A stretch of DNA of 38,962 nt from Candidatus Wolfebacteria bacterium (GTDB taxonomy: Bacteria > Patescibacteriota > Minisyncoccia > Phycocordibacterales > NVSU01). Both the position numbers and the translations under genes were made by a program. The notes below the pieces were generated by a model. That model saw only the letters and a program-made list of their open reading frames with translations, was not told the DNA's origin and did no database searches. Where the stretch lies: positions 54 to 39,015 of the forward strand of contig NVSU01000011.1 of NCBI GenBank assembly GCA_002401345.1. Direction: 5' to 3'. Positions 21,310 through 30,084 of this stretch are shown here, in pieces (position 1 is the stretch's first letter; every line of letters starts with the position of its first letter).

Positions 21310-22041
21310 ATGTTAAAATATATTGCGTTCATTATTTTTATAGTATTGTCGTTAGTGTTTTTCTTGATAGAACCTCTAAGTTCTATCGACCTCAATTTAT
21401 CTAGTACGTTTCTCACCATCGCCACATTCTTATTTGCTATCTTTGCGGGCTTTTTTATTTCTCGTCAGGGGACACGGTATAGCACTATCAGGGACCAAAT
21501 TACCACATTTGATGGATCGATGTCAGCTATATTTCGCTTCTTTGGACATTTGGGTACTGAACCCCAAGAAGAGGCGAGGGGAATTATCAAATATCATTAT
21601 GAAACTATTTTAAAAGAGAAAGCGTGGGATTATCATTTTGTACACAAGTCTACAACTATCTCGTCGATGCATGATCTCCTTGAACGTGTAGTTGGAGACC
21701 ACACACTGCCGAGTCTCCGTAACTTTGCGCTACAGAGAATTCTTTTTAATTTGAGAATACTACAGGTGACACGGAAAAGTATGATTGCGCTTCATACTGA
21801 GAGAATTCCACGTTTTCAGTGGATGTTGATCATCTTCCTCGCAGCTATTTTATTGGTGGCGGTATCGCTTATCCCTTCTTTTCATAATGTACTCGGGGCA
21901 ATTTTAAAAGGTGCGTTTGGCAGCGCAGTGATTTTTGTGCTTATTCTGCTAAGTGAGTTTGATAAACTTAAATTCTTTGAAGGAACAATAGGAGAGCGAT
22001 CAGCTCAAGATATTTTAGATATTTTCAGCGGTAAAAAATAA
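21310..22041 (+). CDS. Four-TM membrane protein, possibly DUF4239/bestrophin-like
   Basis: 243 residues. Two N-terminal helices (IAFIIFIVLSLVFFLIEPL and FLTIATFLFAIFAGFFIS) and two C-terminal ones (WMLIIFLAAILLVAVSLIP and GAILKGAFGSAVIFVLILL) flank a cytoplasmic helical domain (RYSTIRDQITTFDGSMSAIFRFFGHLG ... FALQRILFNLRILQVTRKSM). This 2+2 layout with a central polar region resembles DUF4239 proteins, but by eye only. GAGAAAAGG lies upstream as a weak ribosome site. Function unknown. Confidence 0.6.
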   Translation: MLKYIAFIIFIVLSLVFFLIEPLSSIDLNLSSTFLTIATFLFAIFAGFFISRQGTRYSTIRDQITTFDGSMSAIFRFFGHLGTEPQEEARGIIKYHYETILKEKAWDYHFVHKSTTISSMHDLLERVVGDHTLPSLRNFALQRILFNLRILQVTRKSMIALHTERIPRFQWMLIIFLAAILLVAVSLIPSFHNVLGAILKGAFGSAVIFVLILLSEFDKLKFFEGTIGERSAQDILDIFSGKK

Positions 22042-22062
22042 AACAATACTAAAAGGTAGACT

Positions 22063-22091
22063 TTGACAAATGGTGGTTTTTAATGTACACT
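22063..22091 (+). promoter_or_regulatory. Sigma-70-type promoter
   Basis: TTGACA (22063-22068), 17-bp spacer, TACACT (22086-22091). The start site is about 22098. Confidence 0.75.
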
Positions 22092-22124
22092 GAAATCAGA
22101 AAATAGTTGATAATTAAATACAGA

Positions 22125-22736
22125 ATGAGTATGAAAGATCAGAGAACAACACCCGAAAAGATTCTACTTGTGACTGAAAAGATTGAAATGATTATTTATC
22201 CGAAAGAAGATGACCTGCTGTATAATGGCAAATCAATTCTGAAACTTTTTAAGGAAGCGTCACTGTGTTTACCTGAAGAGATTCAAAAATTAGCAATACA
22301 AGCATTTCCTCGGTATGTAGCATCACCCATTATTCTTGACGTCTTTGAAGACTTTGTTGATCCTGCTGTTCGAGATGCTCAACGGTATGATTTTGAGAAG
22401 ACATTACAAAAGGAGGGACTTATGGATGCATATGAGTTTTATAGAAGCAATAAACTGAGAAGAACACACATAAGCAATGTGCTTGTCATGTTTCCTCTCA
22501 TACATAAGACTATTGGAATAAATGATTTACTTCCAATAAGGCTCATTAGTAGAATTCATTCTCTCATATCAAGTAATCCAACTGTTGATAGAGAAAAAAA
22601 GGTATATAGGTTTGATAACTACGAAATGAAACTTTCTTTAAGGGAAAAACTTAAGGTTATCGAGTTTACTTCACAGTTAGCGTATACAGTATGTGTGCAT
22701 GTGATCGAGTACCATCAAAAACAGAATAAAAGTTAA
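22125..22736 (+). CDS. Uncharacterised soluble helical protein
   Basis: 203 residues from the ATG at 22125 (MSMKDQRTTPEK); the tracked TTG at 22107 is a poorer start. There is no signal peptide or membrane helix. It is mostly alpha-helical with charged patches (EKILLVTEKIEMIIYPKEDD, LREKLKVIEFTSQLAYTVCVHVIEYHQ) and no catalytic motif I can name. It has its own promoter and a terminator after it, so it is a single-gene unit between two membrane-protein genes. The helical pattern slightly recalls four-helix-bundle accessory proteins, but no family is assigned. Confidence 0.65.
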   Translation: MSMKDQRTTPEKILLVTEKIEMIIYPKEDDLLYNGKSILKLFKEASLCLPEEIQKLAIQAFPRYVASPIILDVFEDFVDPAVRDAQRYDFEKTLQKEGLMDAYEFYRSNKLRRTHISNVLVMFPLIHKTIGINDLLPIRLISRIHSLISSNPTVDREKKVYRFDNYEMKLSLREKLKVIEFTSQLAYTVCVHVIEYHQKQNKS

Positions 22737-22743
22737 TTATTAT

Positions 22744-22768
22744 AAAGCCTGCATTTATGCAGGCTTTT
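22744..22768 (+). terminator. Terminator after 22125-22736
   Basis: AAAGCCTGCAT-tt-ATGCAGGCTTTT. It is paralogous to the msrB terminator together with its downstream bases. Confidence 0.8.
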
Positions 22769-22804
22769 ATTGATAAAAATAAGAGAAAAGGATACTATAT
22801 ATAT

Positions 22805-23491
22805 ATGATTTCCGATATATTTAATAATACTTCAGGTGGCGAAAAGGAGGGGGCAGTTGAAAAATTGATTTCTCAGAGTACTCCAACAATAGACTTTTTC
22901 CTTATGGTGGCACTTTCGGTGTTCATGGCAGCATTCGGACTCTTGATAGATAGTTCTGCAATAGTGATTGGAGCTATGCTTATTGCGCCTGTGTTATATC
23001 CACTTCTTTCCTCATCAATGGGTATTGTGATGTTTAATAAAAAATTGATTCGATTATCTCTTACCACACTCTTAAAATCTATCGCGGTGGGAATTGGCGC
23101 AGCATTTATTGTGGGGATTTTCTTTGGCTCAAAAGAGGCACTGTTAGCAAATGAAATTATGTCTCGAACCAGTCCATCACTTATTGATGCGGCAATAGCT
23201 GTCGTTGCGGGATTCGCTGCATCTTTTGCACTCGTGAAACCTAAATTGAGCGAGACATTACCAGGAATAGCGATATCGGTATCACTTGTTCCACCGCTTG
23301 CGGTAACAGGACTTGGACTCGCATTTTTCGATGGTGCAATCATACGAGGATCACTTCTTTTATTTTTTGTAAATGTAATAGGAATTATGTTTGCAAGTGT
23401 GTTTGTATTCTCTGCAATGAATTTTTATATAAAAAGAGGGGCCGCAACTCAAGCTATCAAAAAAGAAGAAAAAGAAGAACACATGATTTAA
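22805..23491 (+). CDS. DUF389-family membrane protein
   Basis: 228 residues from the ATG at 22805 (MISDIFNN); the tracked start at 22757 lies in the terminator. DUF389 (TIGR00341-like) signature segments are present: FFLMVALSVFMAAFGLLIDSSAIVIGAMLIAPVLYPLLSSSMGI, ALVKPKLSETLPGIAISVSLVPPLAVTGLGLA and a series of six or so membrane helices. The family is of unknown function; proposals include transport. The C-terminus is a charged Lys/Glu tail. A terminator follows. Confidence 0.88.
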   Translation: MISDIFNNTSGGEKEGAVEKLISQSTPTIDFFLMVALSVFMAAFGLLIDSSAIVIGAMLIAPVLYPLLSSSMGIVMFNKKLIRLSLTTLLKSIAVGIGAAFIVGIFFGSKEALLANEIMSRTSPSLIDAAIAVVAGFAASFALVKPKLSETLPGIAISVSLVPPLAVTGLGLAFFDGAIIRGSLLLFFVNVIGIMFASVFVFSAMNFYIKRGAATQAIKKEEKEEHMI

Positions 23492-23504
23492 AAAGAAAAG
23501 AAAA

Positions 23505-23532
23505 AGCCAACACTATGTGTTGGCTTTTTTTG
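23505..23532. terminator. Bidirectional terminator between convergent genes
   Basis: AGCCAACAC-tat-GTGTTGGCT with T runs on both strands. Confidence 0.85.
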
Positions 23533-23533
23533 T

Positions 23534-23890
23534 TTAAGCTACTCTTGCGTATACCCTAATTCTTTTAGATTTTCTTGAACAGTTTACAAACTTTTGTTTG
23601 TTACCCTTGCCCACAACATAGCGTGGGTGAGTAGGAGTTTGTGACATGTGCCGCAAGCGTCTTAAATATGCTCTTGACCTTTCTTTTTTGCATCGCATTA
23701 GTTGATAGTAGCGAGTGTTAAATAATCGTAAATCATTTGCAGAAACAATAGATTCTAAAATTTCTAAATTATCATTCTCTATTCGCGCTTCGTAAATTAA
23801 TACATCTGCATTTTGTTGTTTTCTGTTATTTTTGTAAAACGTATACAACTTTGATAAGCATCGCGTAGTAGCTTCTGTGTCTGTGTGCAT
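23534..23890 (-). CDS. Uncharacterised small protein, basic C-terminus
   Basis: 118 residues, no membrane helix. A mixed N-terminal half (LSKLYTFYKNNRKQQNADVLIYEARIENDNLEILESIVSAND) precedes a strongly basic C-terminal half (MRCKKERSRAYLRRLRHMSQTPTH ... GKGNKQKFVNCSRKSKRIRVYARVA). The basic part may bind nucleic acid. A good promoter (TTGACC-16-TATAAT) lies upstream and a terminator downstream, supporting expression. No family recognised. Confidence 0.6.
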   Translation of the reverse strand: MHTDTEATTRCLSKLYTFYKNNRKQQNADVLIYEARIENDNLEILESIVSANDLRLFNTRYYQLMRCKKERSRAYLRRLRHMSQTPTHPRYVVGKGNKQKFVNCSRKSKRIRVYARVA

Positions 23891-23925
23891 GTATAAAATA
23901 TTTTATTAGAACATCTCTAATCATC

Positions 23926-23953
23926 ATTATACATAGAAAACTGTATTGGTCAA
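23926..23953 (-). promoter_or_regulatory. Promoter of the 23534-23890 gene, abutting element M6
   Basis: On the minus strand: TTGACC (23948-23953), 16-bp spacer, TATAAT (23926-23931). The first four bases of the -35 box are the target-duplication copy (TTGA) of M6. Confidence 0.7.
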
Positions 23954-24027
23954 TCCCGTAGTAGAAAACAGTACATTCTGGGAATAAAATACATATGTAA
24001 ACTGTGATTCTGTTTTTCACTACGGGA
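23954..24027 (+). mobile_element. MITE-like element, TCCCGTAGT family, copy M6 (74 bp)
   Basis: Ends TCCCGTAGTAGAAAACAG and CTGTTTTTCACTACGGGA, flanked by TCAA (23950-23953 and 24028-24031). It shares its ends with M3 (130 bp) but has a different, shorter interior. Confidence 0.88.
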
Positions 24028-24062
24028 TCAATGTGCGATAAACTTATAGTATAATATAACTC

Positions 24063-27047
24063 ATGTTAGAAAAGGCTTTTAATGATTATTATAAAATACT
24101 CAATAAAGAGCAGCGATTGGCTGTAGATACTATTGAGGGTCCTGTGATGGTAGTTGCAGGTCCTGGAACAGGTAAAACACAGATTTTGACACTTAGAATT
24201 GCTAACATATTACGAAAAACAGATGTCGATCCAGAAAATATTCTCGCACTTACATTCACTGAGTCAGGAGTTCATAGTATGAGAAAACGTTTAGCTAAGA
24301 TAATTGGAAGTAGAGCATATGCAGTTGAGATAAATACATTTCATGGATTTTGTAATGACGTGATCAAAAAGTATCCTGAGGAGTTCCCAAGGATTATCGG
24401 TTCCACACACATTAGTGAAGTTGATCAAATTAAAATTATTGAAGAAATTATAATGGAGTTACCACTTCAATATCTTAGGCCATTTGGAGATCAAATGTTT
24501 TATGTTCGATCAATTATCTCTTCAATTAATAATTTAAAAAGAGAAGGAGTTTCACCTGATGAGTTTTCTACTATCATTGCAAAGGAAATTGAGTCATTTG
24601 ATTTGATCTCTGATCTCTATCATGAGAAGGGGGCGTATAAAGATCAGATGAAGGGAGAATATCAAAAGCTTCAGAAAAAAATTTCCAAAAATAGCGAACT
24701 CAGCGAAGCGTATAAGAAGTATCAAGAGAAGTTGCAAGTACAAAGACTCTATGATTACAGTGACATGATCATTGAGGTATTGAGAGCGTTATCAGAAAAT
24801 AAAGATCTACTACTCATCCTTCAAGAAGAGCATCAATATATTTTGGTTGACGAACATCAAGATACAAATAATGCACAAAACAAAATAATGGAATTACTTG
24901 CAAGTTTTCATGATAATCCAAACATTTTTGTTGTAGGAGATGAGAAGCAGGCAATTTTTCGATTTCAAGGAGCTTCTGTAGAAAATTTTAATCGAATAAA
25001 AAATTTACATAAAAATGTATCAGTTGTCACACTTAAAAATAATTATAGATCATCTCAGAATATCTTAGATGCATCACACTCACTTTTAAAGGGCGATGAG
25101 GCACTTGTGTCTGGTAAGGTATCTCAGGGTACTAATGAAAAAATAAATCTCTATTCATTTGGCAGGGCAGAAGTGGAACATTATTTTATTGCACGTGATG
25201 TTGGCGAAAAAATCTCTCAAGGAGTTCAACCGCAGGAAATTGCCATTTTATATAGAAATAATAAGGATGCATTTGCTATAGCTAAAAGCCTTAGTGTACA
25301 GAACATTTCTTATTCCATTGAATCGGATCAGGATTTATTTACAGATTCAGATATTCGCAAAATTCTCATTTTACTTCAAATTATAAATTCATTTGGAGAT
25401 GAAGAATCCCTCTCTCAAGTACTTCATATTGATTTTCTTGGGATTGATCCATTGGATGTATACAAAATGGTGAAGTATGGTCGAGAACATTCGATACCTC
25501 TTTTCGATATTATTAAATCATCTTCCATGCTTGCAAAAGTTGGAGTGGAGTCTGAAAAAGAAATACGATCATTATATAAAAAACTCTCCAAGCTTGTAAC
25601 TATTAGTAAGAATAGTGATGTAACTACTTTTTTTGAACACTTCATTCAGGATTCAGGTTTTCTTGCATATATACTTGGGAAAGACGCTATTTCAGATAGA
25701 TTTGATGTGCTCAATAGTTTCTTCGCTGAAGTGAAGTCAATAGTTGAAACGCATCCGGATGCAAAACTCGCTGACTTTATGAATTATTTAAATACGCTTA
25801 GCTCACATGGTATTTTAATAAAAAAAAGAGGGGATGGACGAAATGAAAATTCAGTTCGACTTATGACAGTTCATAAATCAAAGGGCCAAGAGTTTGATTA
25901 TGTCTATATTGTAGGGGCGTACAATGGGCATTTTGGTAATAAGAGAAAAGTGAATCCACTAGAGATTTTACCGAGCGTATTTTCTAATGAGGTTTCAGAT
26001 TCTAAAAATAATAATGATGATGAGCGCAGACTGTTTTATGTTGCACTGACTCGCGCACGAGAAGGTATTTCATTAACATATACGAGGCAGAGTGATTCGG
26101 GAAAAGAACAATTACCATCACAATTTATAGAAGAAATTGATTCGGATTATATTAGCGTTGTTGATACGAGTGCAATAGAGCAAGAATATTATGATGATAC
26201 AGGAAGGAATTTCCCCGCTCCAGCAGAGGACGATGGAGAGAAAGATGTGTCTAATAAAGAATTGATCGCTGAATTATTTATAAAGAATGGTTTATCTGTA
26301 ACAGCTATAAATAATTATTTAACGTGTCCATGGAGATATTTTTATAATAACCTTATTCGTATTCCCCGGACATTCACAAAACACCAACTCTATGGAACTG
26401 CAATTCATAATACACTTGAGTCATTTTTTGAAAAACAAAAAGAAAATGAAGTGAGCAAAGAGACACTCATTGAAATGTTTATTCATTCTTTAAGTACACA
26501 GCCACTTACAAAGAACGACCATAAGGAAGTACTTGAAAAAGGGAAGCGAGCGCTTGATGGATATTATGATGCGTATAGTGCGTCTTGGAATTCAAATTTA
26601 CTTACAGAATTTTATATTAAGGGTGTGCTTTTAACACCTGATATACGTTTAACTGGAAAGATAGATAAAATAGAATTTCTTGATGATTCAAATAAGGCAC
26701 TTGTTATAGATTACAAAACAAAGAAGCCTGTATCGCGGCGTGAAATTGAAGGTCAGACAAAAAAAGGTAATGGAGACCTAAAACGACAACTGGTCTTTTA
26801 TAAACTTCTACTTGATAGATATGAGAATGGTAAATATGATATGAAGTATGGAGTTATAGATTTTATAGAACCCAATGAGAGAGGGAAGTATAAGAAGGAA
26901 GAATTTGAGATTACTGATGATGAAGTGATTGATCTTGAACACACAATAAAAAAAATCTCCGAAGAGATCTTATCATTATCATTTTGGGATACTCGATGTG
27001 GCGATAAAGAATGTGAATATTGTTCACTTCGAGAGTTAATGAAATAA
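24063..27047 (+). CDS. UvrD/Rep-type helicase fused to PD-(D/E)XK nuclease (AddA/RecB-like)
   Basis: 994 residues. Helicase motifs in order: Walker A AGPGTGKT (residues 32-39), motif II VDEHQDT (about 262-268; usually DEFQDT), GDEKQAIFRFQGA (III), NYRSS (IV), VRLMTVHKSKGQEFDYVY (V) and RRLFYVALTRARE (VI). The C-terminal part has LTGKIDKIE and VIDYKTKK, the Asp and Asp-X-Lys of a RecB-type nuclease. Four cysteines, LTCPWRYFY plus CGDKECEYC, match the Fe-S arrangement of AddB/Cas4-like nucleases. Likely role: processing DNA ends for recombination and repair. A single protein carries both activities; no separate AddB or RecC is adjacent. TATAAT ends 7 bp before the ATG (leaderless). Confidence 0.92.
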   Translation: MLEKAFNDYYKILNKEQRLAVDTIEGPVMVVAGPGTGKTQILTLRIANILRKTDVDPENILALTFTESGVHSMRKRLAKIIGSRAYAVEINTFHGFCNDVIKKYPEEFPRIIGSTHISEVDQIKIIEEIIMELPLQYLRPFGDQMFYVRSIISSINNLKREGVSPDEFSTIIAKEIESFDLISDLYHEKGAYKDQMKGEYQKLQKKISKNSELSEAYKKYQEKLQVQRLYDYSDMIIEVLRALSENKDLLLILQEEHQYILVDEHQDTNNAQNKIMELLASFHDNPNIFVVGDEKQAIFRFQGASVENFNRIKNLHKNVSVVTLKNNYRSSQNILDASHSLLKGDEALVSGKVSQGTNEKINLYSFGRAEVEHYFIARDVGEKISQGVQPQEIAILYRNNKDAFAIAKSLSVQNISYSIESDQDLFTDSDIRKILILLQIINSFGDEESLSQVLHIDFLGIDPLDVYKMVKYGREHSIPLFDIIKSSSMLAKVGVESEKEIRSLYKKLSKLVTISKNSDVTTFFEHFIQDSGFLAYILGKDAISDRFDVLNSFFAEVKSIVETHPDAKLADFMNYLNTLSSHGILIKKRGDGRNENSVRLMTVHKSKGQEFDYVYIVGAYNGHFGNKRKVNPLEILPSVFSNEVSDSKNNNDDERRLFYVALTRAREGISLTYTRQSDSGKEQLPSQFIEEIDSDYISVVDTSAIEQEYYDDTGRNFPAPAEDDGEKDVSNKELIAELFIKNGLSVTAINNYLTCPWRYFYNNLIRIPRTFTKHQLYGTAIHNTLESFFEKQKENEVSKETLIEMFIHSLSTQPLTKNDHKEVLEKGKRALDGYYDAYSASWNSNLLTEFYIKGVLLTPDIRLTGKIDKIEFLDDSNKALVIDYKTKKPVSRREIEGQTKKGNGDLKRQLVFYKLLLDRYENGKYDMKYGVIDFIEPNERGKYKKEEFEITDDEVIDLEHTIKKISEEILSLSFWDTRCGDKECEYCSLRELMK

Positions 27048-27066
27048 AAAGTTGAATCTAGTAGCG

Positions 27067-27156
27067 TTATATCTTATCAAGCACTCCTAAATAGTATCCG
27101 AGTGCAGCAAATACCAACAAAAGTATGAAGGCTATGATTTTCTCGTGTGTTCTCAT
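27067..27156 (-). CDS. 29-aa single-pass membrane peptide, leaderless
   Basis: Too short for the ORF track. The frame reads MRTHEKIIAFILLLVFAALG then YYLGVLDKI: a basic start, one clean membrane helix and a short tail. On the minus strand TATACT (27163-27168) ends 6 bp before the ATG, the same spacing seen at leaderless genes in this window. Element M5 is inserted just upstream. No family known. Confidence 0.5.
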   Translation of the reverse strand: MRTHEKIIAFILLLVFAALGYYLGVLDKI

Positions 27157-27177
27157 ATTCAAAGTATACAGGATGTA

Positions 27178-27297
27178 TCCCGTTAGAGATAGGAAGTCAA
27201 AGATTTCCGTATAATGTGTAATAAATCCTAATTGTTTTTATTATATCTGTAGATTCTCCATAAAGTCCAGTACATAACGTTTAGATCTCTAACGGGA
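27178..27297 (-). mobile_element. MITE-like element, TCCCGTTAGAGAT family, copy M5
   Basis: 120 bp with perfect 13-bp ends, flanked by TGTA (27174-27177 and 27298-27301). Its reverse complement matches M1 with about five differences over 120 bp. It lies between the minus-strand peptide and pheS. Near-identity with M1 over the whole interior shows recent copying. Confidence 0.92.
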
Positions 27298-27336
27298 TGT
27301 ACTTTGTTTTTAAAATGATATAATAATCAAATATCT

Positions 27337-28035
27337 ATGGAAAATAATGATAAAAAAGGGCATCTTCACCCGTTAACACAGGTTATGCAGGAAGTTACTA
27401 CTATTTTTGGGGAAATGGGATTTTCTATTGAAGTAGGTCCAGAAATTGAAGACGAATGGCATAATTTCGATGCACTCAATGTTCCCAAGGATCATCCGGC
27501 ACGTGACATGCAAGATACTTTTTTTGTAAAAGGTAAGAAAGAGACAGTCATGAGAACACATACATCACCTGTGCAGATTCACTACATGCAGGAACACGAA
27601 CCCCCAATCAAAATTATTGTTCCTGGAAAAGTATTTAGACACGAAGCGACCGATGCAACTCATGAAGCTCAATTTCATCAAATAGAGGGATTATATGTAG
27701 ACAAGGATGTTTCAATTGCACATTTGAAAGGTATCCTTTTGGAATTTTTTAAAAGGTTTTTAGGTGAAGAAGTTGAGATACGACTCCGTCCGGGGTATTT
27801 TCCATTTGTAGAACCTGGCGTTGAGGTGGATTTGAAATTTAAAGGGAAGTGGCTAGAAGTGCTCGGTGCAGGGATGGTACATCCAAATGTATTAAAAAAT
27901 GTAAATATAGATCCGGAAAAATATAAAGGACTTGCATTTGGTATTGGTCTCGATCGACTTATGATGATGAAATATAACATTCCGGATGTTCGACTTTCGT
28001 ATGAAGGAGATCTTCGGTTTGTTAATCAATTTTAA
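27337..28035 (+). CDS. pheS: Phenylalanyl-tRNA synthetase alpha subunit, catalytic core only
   Basis: 232 residues, against about 330-350 in most bacteria. The N-terminal tRNA-binding coiled coil is missing; the protein begins at the HPL-like start of the catalytic domain ([17 protein letters not shown]). Class II motifs are clear: motif 2 [23 protein letters not shown] and motif 3 [22 protein letters not shown]. PheS and PheT form an (alpha-beta)2 enzyme charging tRNA-Phe. pheT begins two bases after the stop. TATAAT lies 12 bp before the ATG. Such trimming is common in CPR bacteria. Confidence 0.95.
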   Translation: MENNDKKGHLHPLTQVMQEVTTIFGEMGFSIEVGPEIEDEWHNFDALNVPKDHPARDMQDTFFVKGKKETVMRTHTSPVQIHYMQEHEPPIKIIVPGKVFRHEATDATHEAQFHQIEGLYVDKDVSIAHLKGILLEFFKRFLGEEVEIRLRPGYFPFVEPGVEVDLKFKGKWLEVLGAGMVHPNVLKNVNIDPEKYKGLAFGIGLDRLMMMKYNIPDVRLSYEGDLRFVNQF

Positions 28036-28037
28036 TT

Positions 28038-29987
28038 ATGTTAGTTTCATATAATTGGCTGCAATCATATATAGAAGACACACTTCCTGATCCAGAATCA
28101 CTTGTGGATTCTCTGTCGCTTCATGCATTTGAAATTGAAGGTCTTGATCCCATTAGAATTGACGACTCTCAAGGAGAGTCTACTTCTAACGGGACAGGAC
28201 AGATCATTGATTGGGTTATTGATGTGGATGTACTGCCTAATCGGGCACACGATGCACTTTCACATTTTGGAATTGCTCGTGAGATTACCGTTATTTTAGG
28301 TCTTACGTTAAAGGAACGTACACGTAAGCAGATTGAGGCGAAAGATTCTGACTTGGAGATTGAAATTAAGAATAAAGATAAGTGTCGACGATACATTGGA
28401 CGCGAGATAGATAATATACAGGTTGGTCCTTCTCCAGACTGGCTTAAAAAAAGTCTAGAAACGATAGGACAAAAATCTATCAATAATGTTGTGGACGCCA
28501 CAAATTATGTGATGTTTTCTTTTGGTCAACCTTTGCATGCATTTGACGCTGATAAACTTGAGAGTAAAAAAATTATTATAAGAGACGCGAAAGAAGGTGA
28601 GAAAATAACACTGCTTACCGGGGAAGAAATTTCACTGTCTAGTTTACATCTTGTTATTGCTGATGAAGCTGGTGCACTTGCAATAGCTGGTGTAAAGGGA
28701 GGTACAAAAGCTGAAGTAGAAAAGAGTACGACGAATATAATAATAGAATCAGCTAACTTTGAACCTGTAAGTACAAGAAAAACAGCTCATGCATTACACA
28801 TTCATACTGATTCAGTAAAACGATTTGAAAATGAGATAAGTCCCGAATTTTCACAAATAGGAATGGACGAGGTAGTTGAACTTATTTCAGAAATAGCAGG
28901 AAGTCATAGTACAAAAATTAACACTCAAGTAGATGTATATCCTCATCCAGTAGAATCTTGGAGAGTACAATTACGTAGTGATGATATTTCAGCTGTATTG
29001 GGAGTTACTATTTCTTTACGTGAAGTCGAAGATATACTAAAGAGATTTGGTTTCGAATATAGTGAAGCGACAGGAATCTTTGATATTGCTATTCCATTCT
29101 ATAGACTTGATCTAAAAATAAAGGAAGACGTCATAGAAGAGATCGCGAGAATATATGGATATTCAAACATTAAAGGAATAATACCGAATGATACTGTTGA
29201 GAGAGAAGTAAATAAGAAGTTTTACTATGCATCAAAAATAAGAAAATTTTTAACTGAACATGCATATTCAGAAGTGTACACATATTCATTTGTACATTCT
29301 GGAGATGTAGAAATGATAAATCCATTAGCATCTGACAAGAAATTTTTGCGCAATAGTCTTGTTGAAGGATTGCAAAAAAGTGTAGAGTTAAACTCTCATA
29401 ACAAAGATTTACTGATGCTCGATGCTATAAAGATATTTGAAATAGGTACAGTATTTAAAAAGAATAGGGAACACATGTCGCTTGCACTTGCGTCAACTGA
29501 AAAACAAAAGGAATTAGAAAATAGCATTGAAATGCTCGGGGAGCATTTAGGAATAAAACTCAATGGGAAGCTTTTTGAGAATGTGCTCGAAATAGATCTT
29601 GATGATGCTATGGAGGTACTTCCAGATGTGGATGAATACGGTGATGTATTGAAAGTATCCGAAGTTACCACATTATTTTCACCAATTTCACAGTATCCAG
29701 TTATTTCAAGAGATATTGCAGTGTGGATTCCCAATAACCAATCAAAAGAAGACCTAGTCTCATTGATTAAAGATAGAGCTGGTACACTTCTAGTAACAGA
29801 GCCGAGGTTATTTGATCAATTTACCCCAGAAAAAGATTCTGGCAATAAATATGAAGGAAATACCTCATATGCGTACCGTTTAGTGTTTCAATCTCAAGAA
29901 AAAACGCTTTCAGACAATGAAGTGAACGTATTTATGGATGCAATAAATAAAGGAATTTCGTCTAAATCAGACTGGGAAGTGAGATAG
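28038..29987 (+). CDS. pheT: Phenylalanyl-tRNA synthetase beta subunit, no tRNA-bind domain
   Basis: 649 residues, against about 790-800 in E. coli. The EMAP-like tRNA-binding domain that normally follows residue 40 is absent; after FEIEGL the chain passes to VIDVDVLPNRAHDALSHFGIAREI. Next come the B3/4 editing domain (NNVVDATNYVMFSFGQPLHAFDADKL), the B5 domain with its DNA-binding-like fold, the catalytic-like core (LRNSLVEGLQKSVELN) and a C-terminal ferredoxin-fold anticodon domain (FSPISQYPVISRDIAVWI). Residues about 37-53 (PIRIDDSQGESTSNGT region) come from a 47-bp palindromic, MITE-like insertion read in frame. Confidence 0.95.
   Translation: MLVSYNWLQSYIEDTLPDPESLVDSLSLHAFEIEGLDPIRIDDSQGESTSNGTGQIIDWVIDVDVLPNRAHDALSHFGIAREITVILGLTLKERTRKQIEAKDSDLEIEIKNKDKCRRYIGREIDNIQVGPSPDWLKKSLETIGQKSINNVVDATNYVMFSFGQPLHAFDADKLESKKIIIRDAKEGEKITLLTGEEISLSSLHLVIADEAGALAIAGVKGGTKAEVEKSTTNIIIESANFEPVSTRKTAHALHIHTDSVKRFENEISPEFSQIGMDEVVELISEIAGSHSTKINTQVDVYPHPVESWRVQLRSDDISAVLGVTISLREVEDILKRFGFEYSEATGIFDIAIPFYRLDLKIKEDVIEEIARIYGYSNIKGIIPNDTVEREVNKKFYYASKIRKFLTEHAYSEVYTYSFVHSGDVEMINPLASDKKFLRNSLVEGLQKSVELNSHNKDLLMLDAIKIFEIGTVFKKNREHMSLALASTEKQKELENSIEMLGEHLGIKLNGKLFENVLEIDLDDAMEVLPDVDEYGDVLKVSEVTTLFSPISQYPVISRDIAVWIPNNQSKEDLVSLIKDRAGTLLVTEPRLFDQFTPEKDSGNKYEGNTSYAYRLVFQSQEKTLSDNEVNVFMDAINKGISSKSDWEVR
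28148..28194. repeat. MITE-like 47-bp palindrome inserted in frame in pheT
   Basis: Ends TCCCATTAGAA and TTCTAACGGGA, with ACTCTC..GAGAGT in the middle. Ends match the MITE termini with one or two changes. No target duplication is now visible (TTGA/CAGG). With 4 bp of duplication the insertion would be 51 bp, 17 codons. Confidence 0.65.
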
Positions 29988-30084
29988 AACCTTTTTTCAT
30001 ATATTGCTAGTCCACTATTGTTTTTAGAATAATCATTGTACTATTAGAATAATAGGTATTAATAATTTTCACTACATATAGTAT

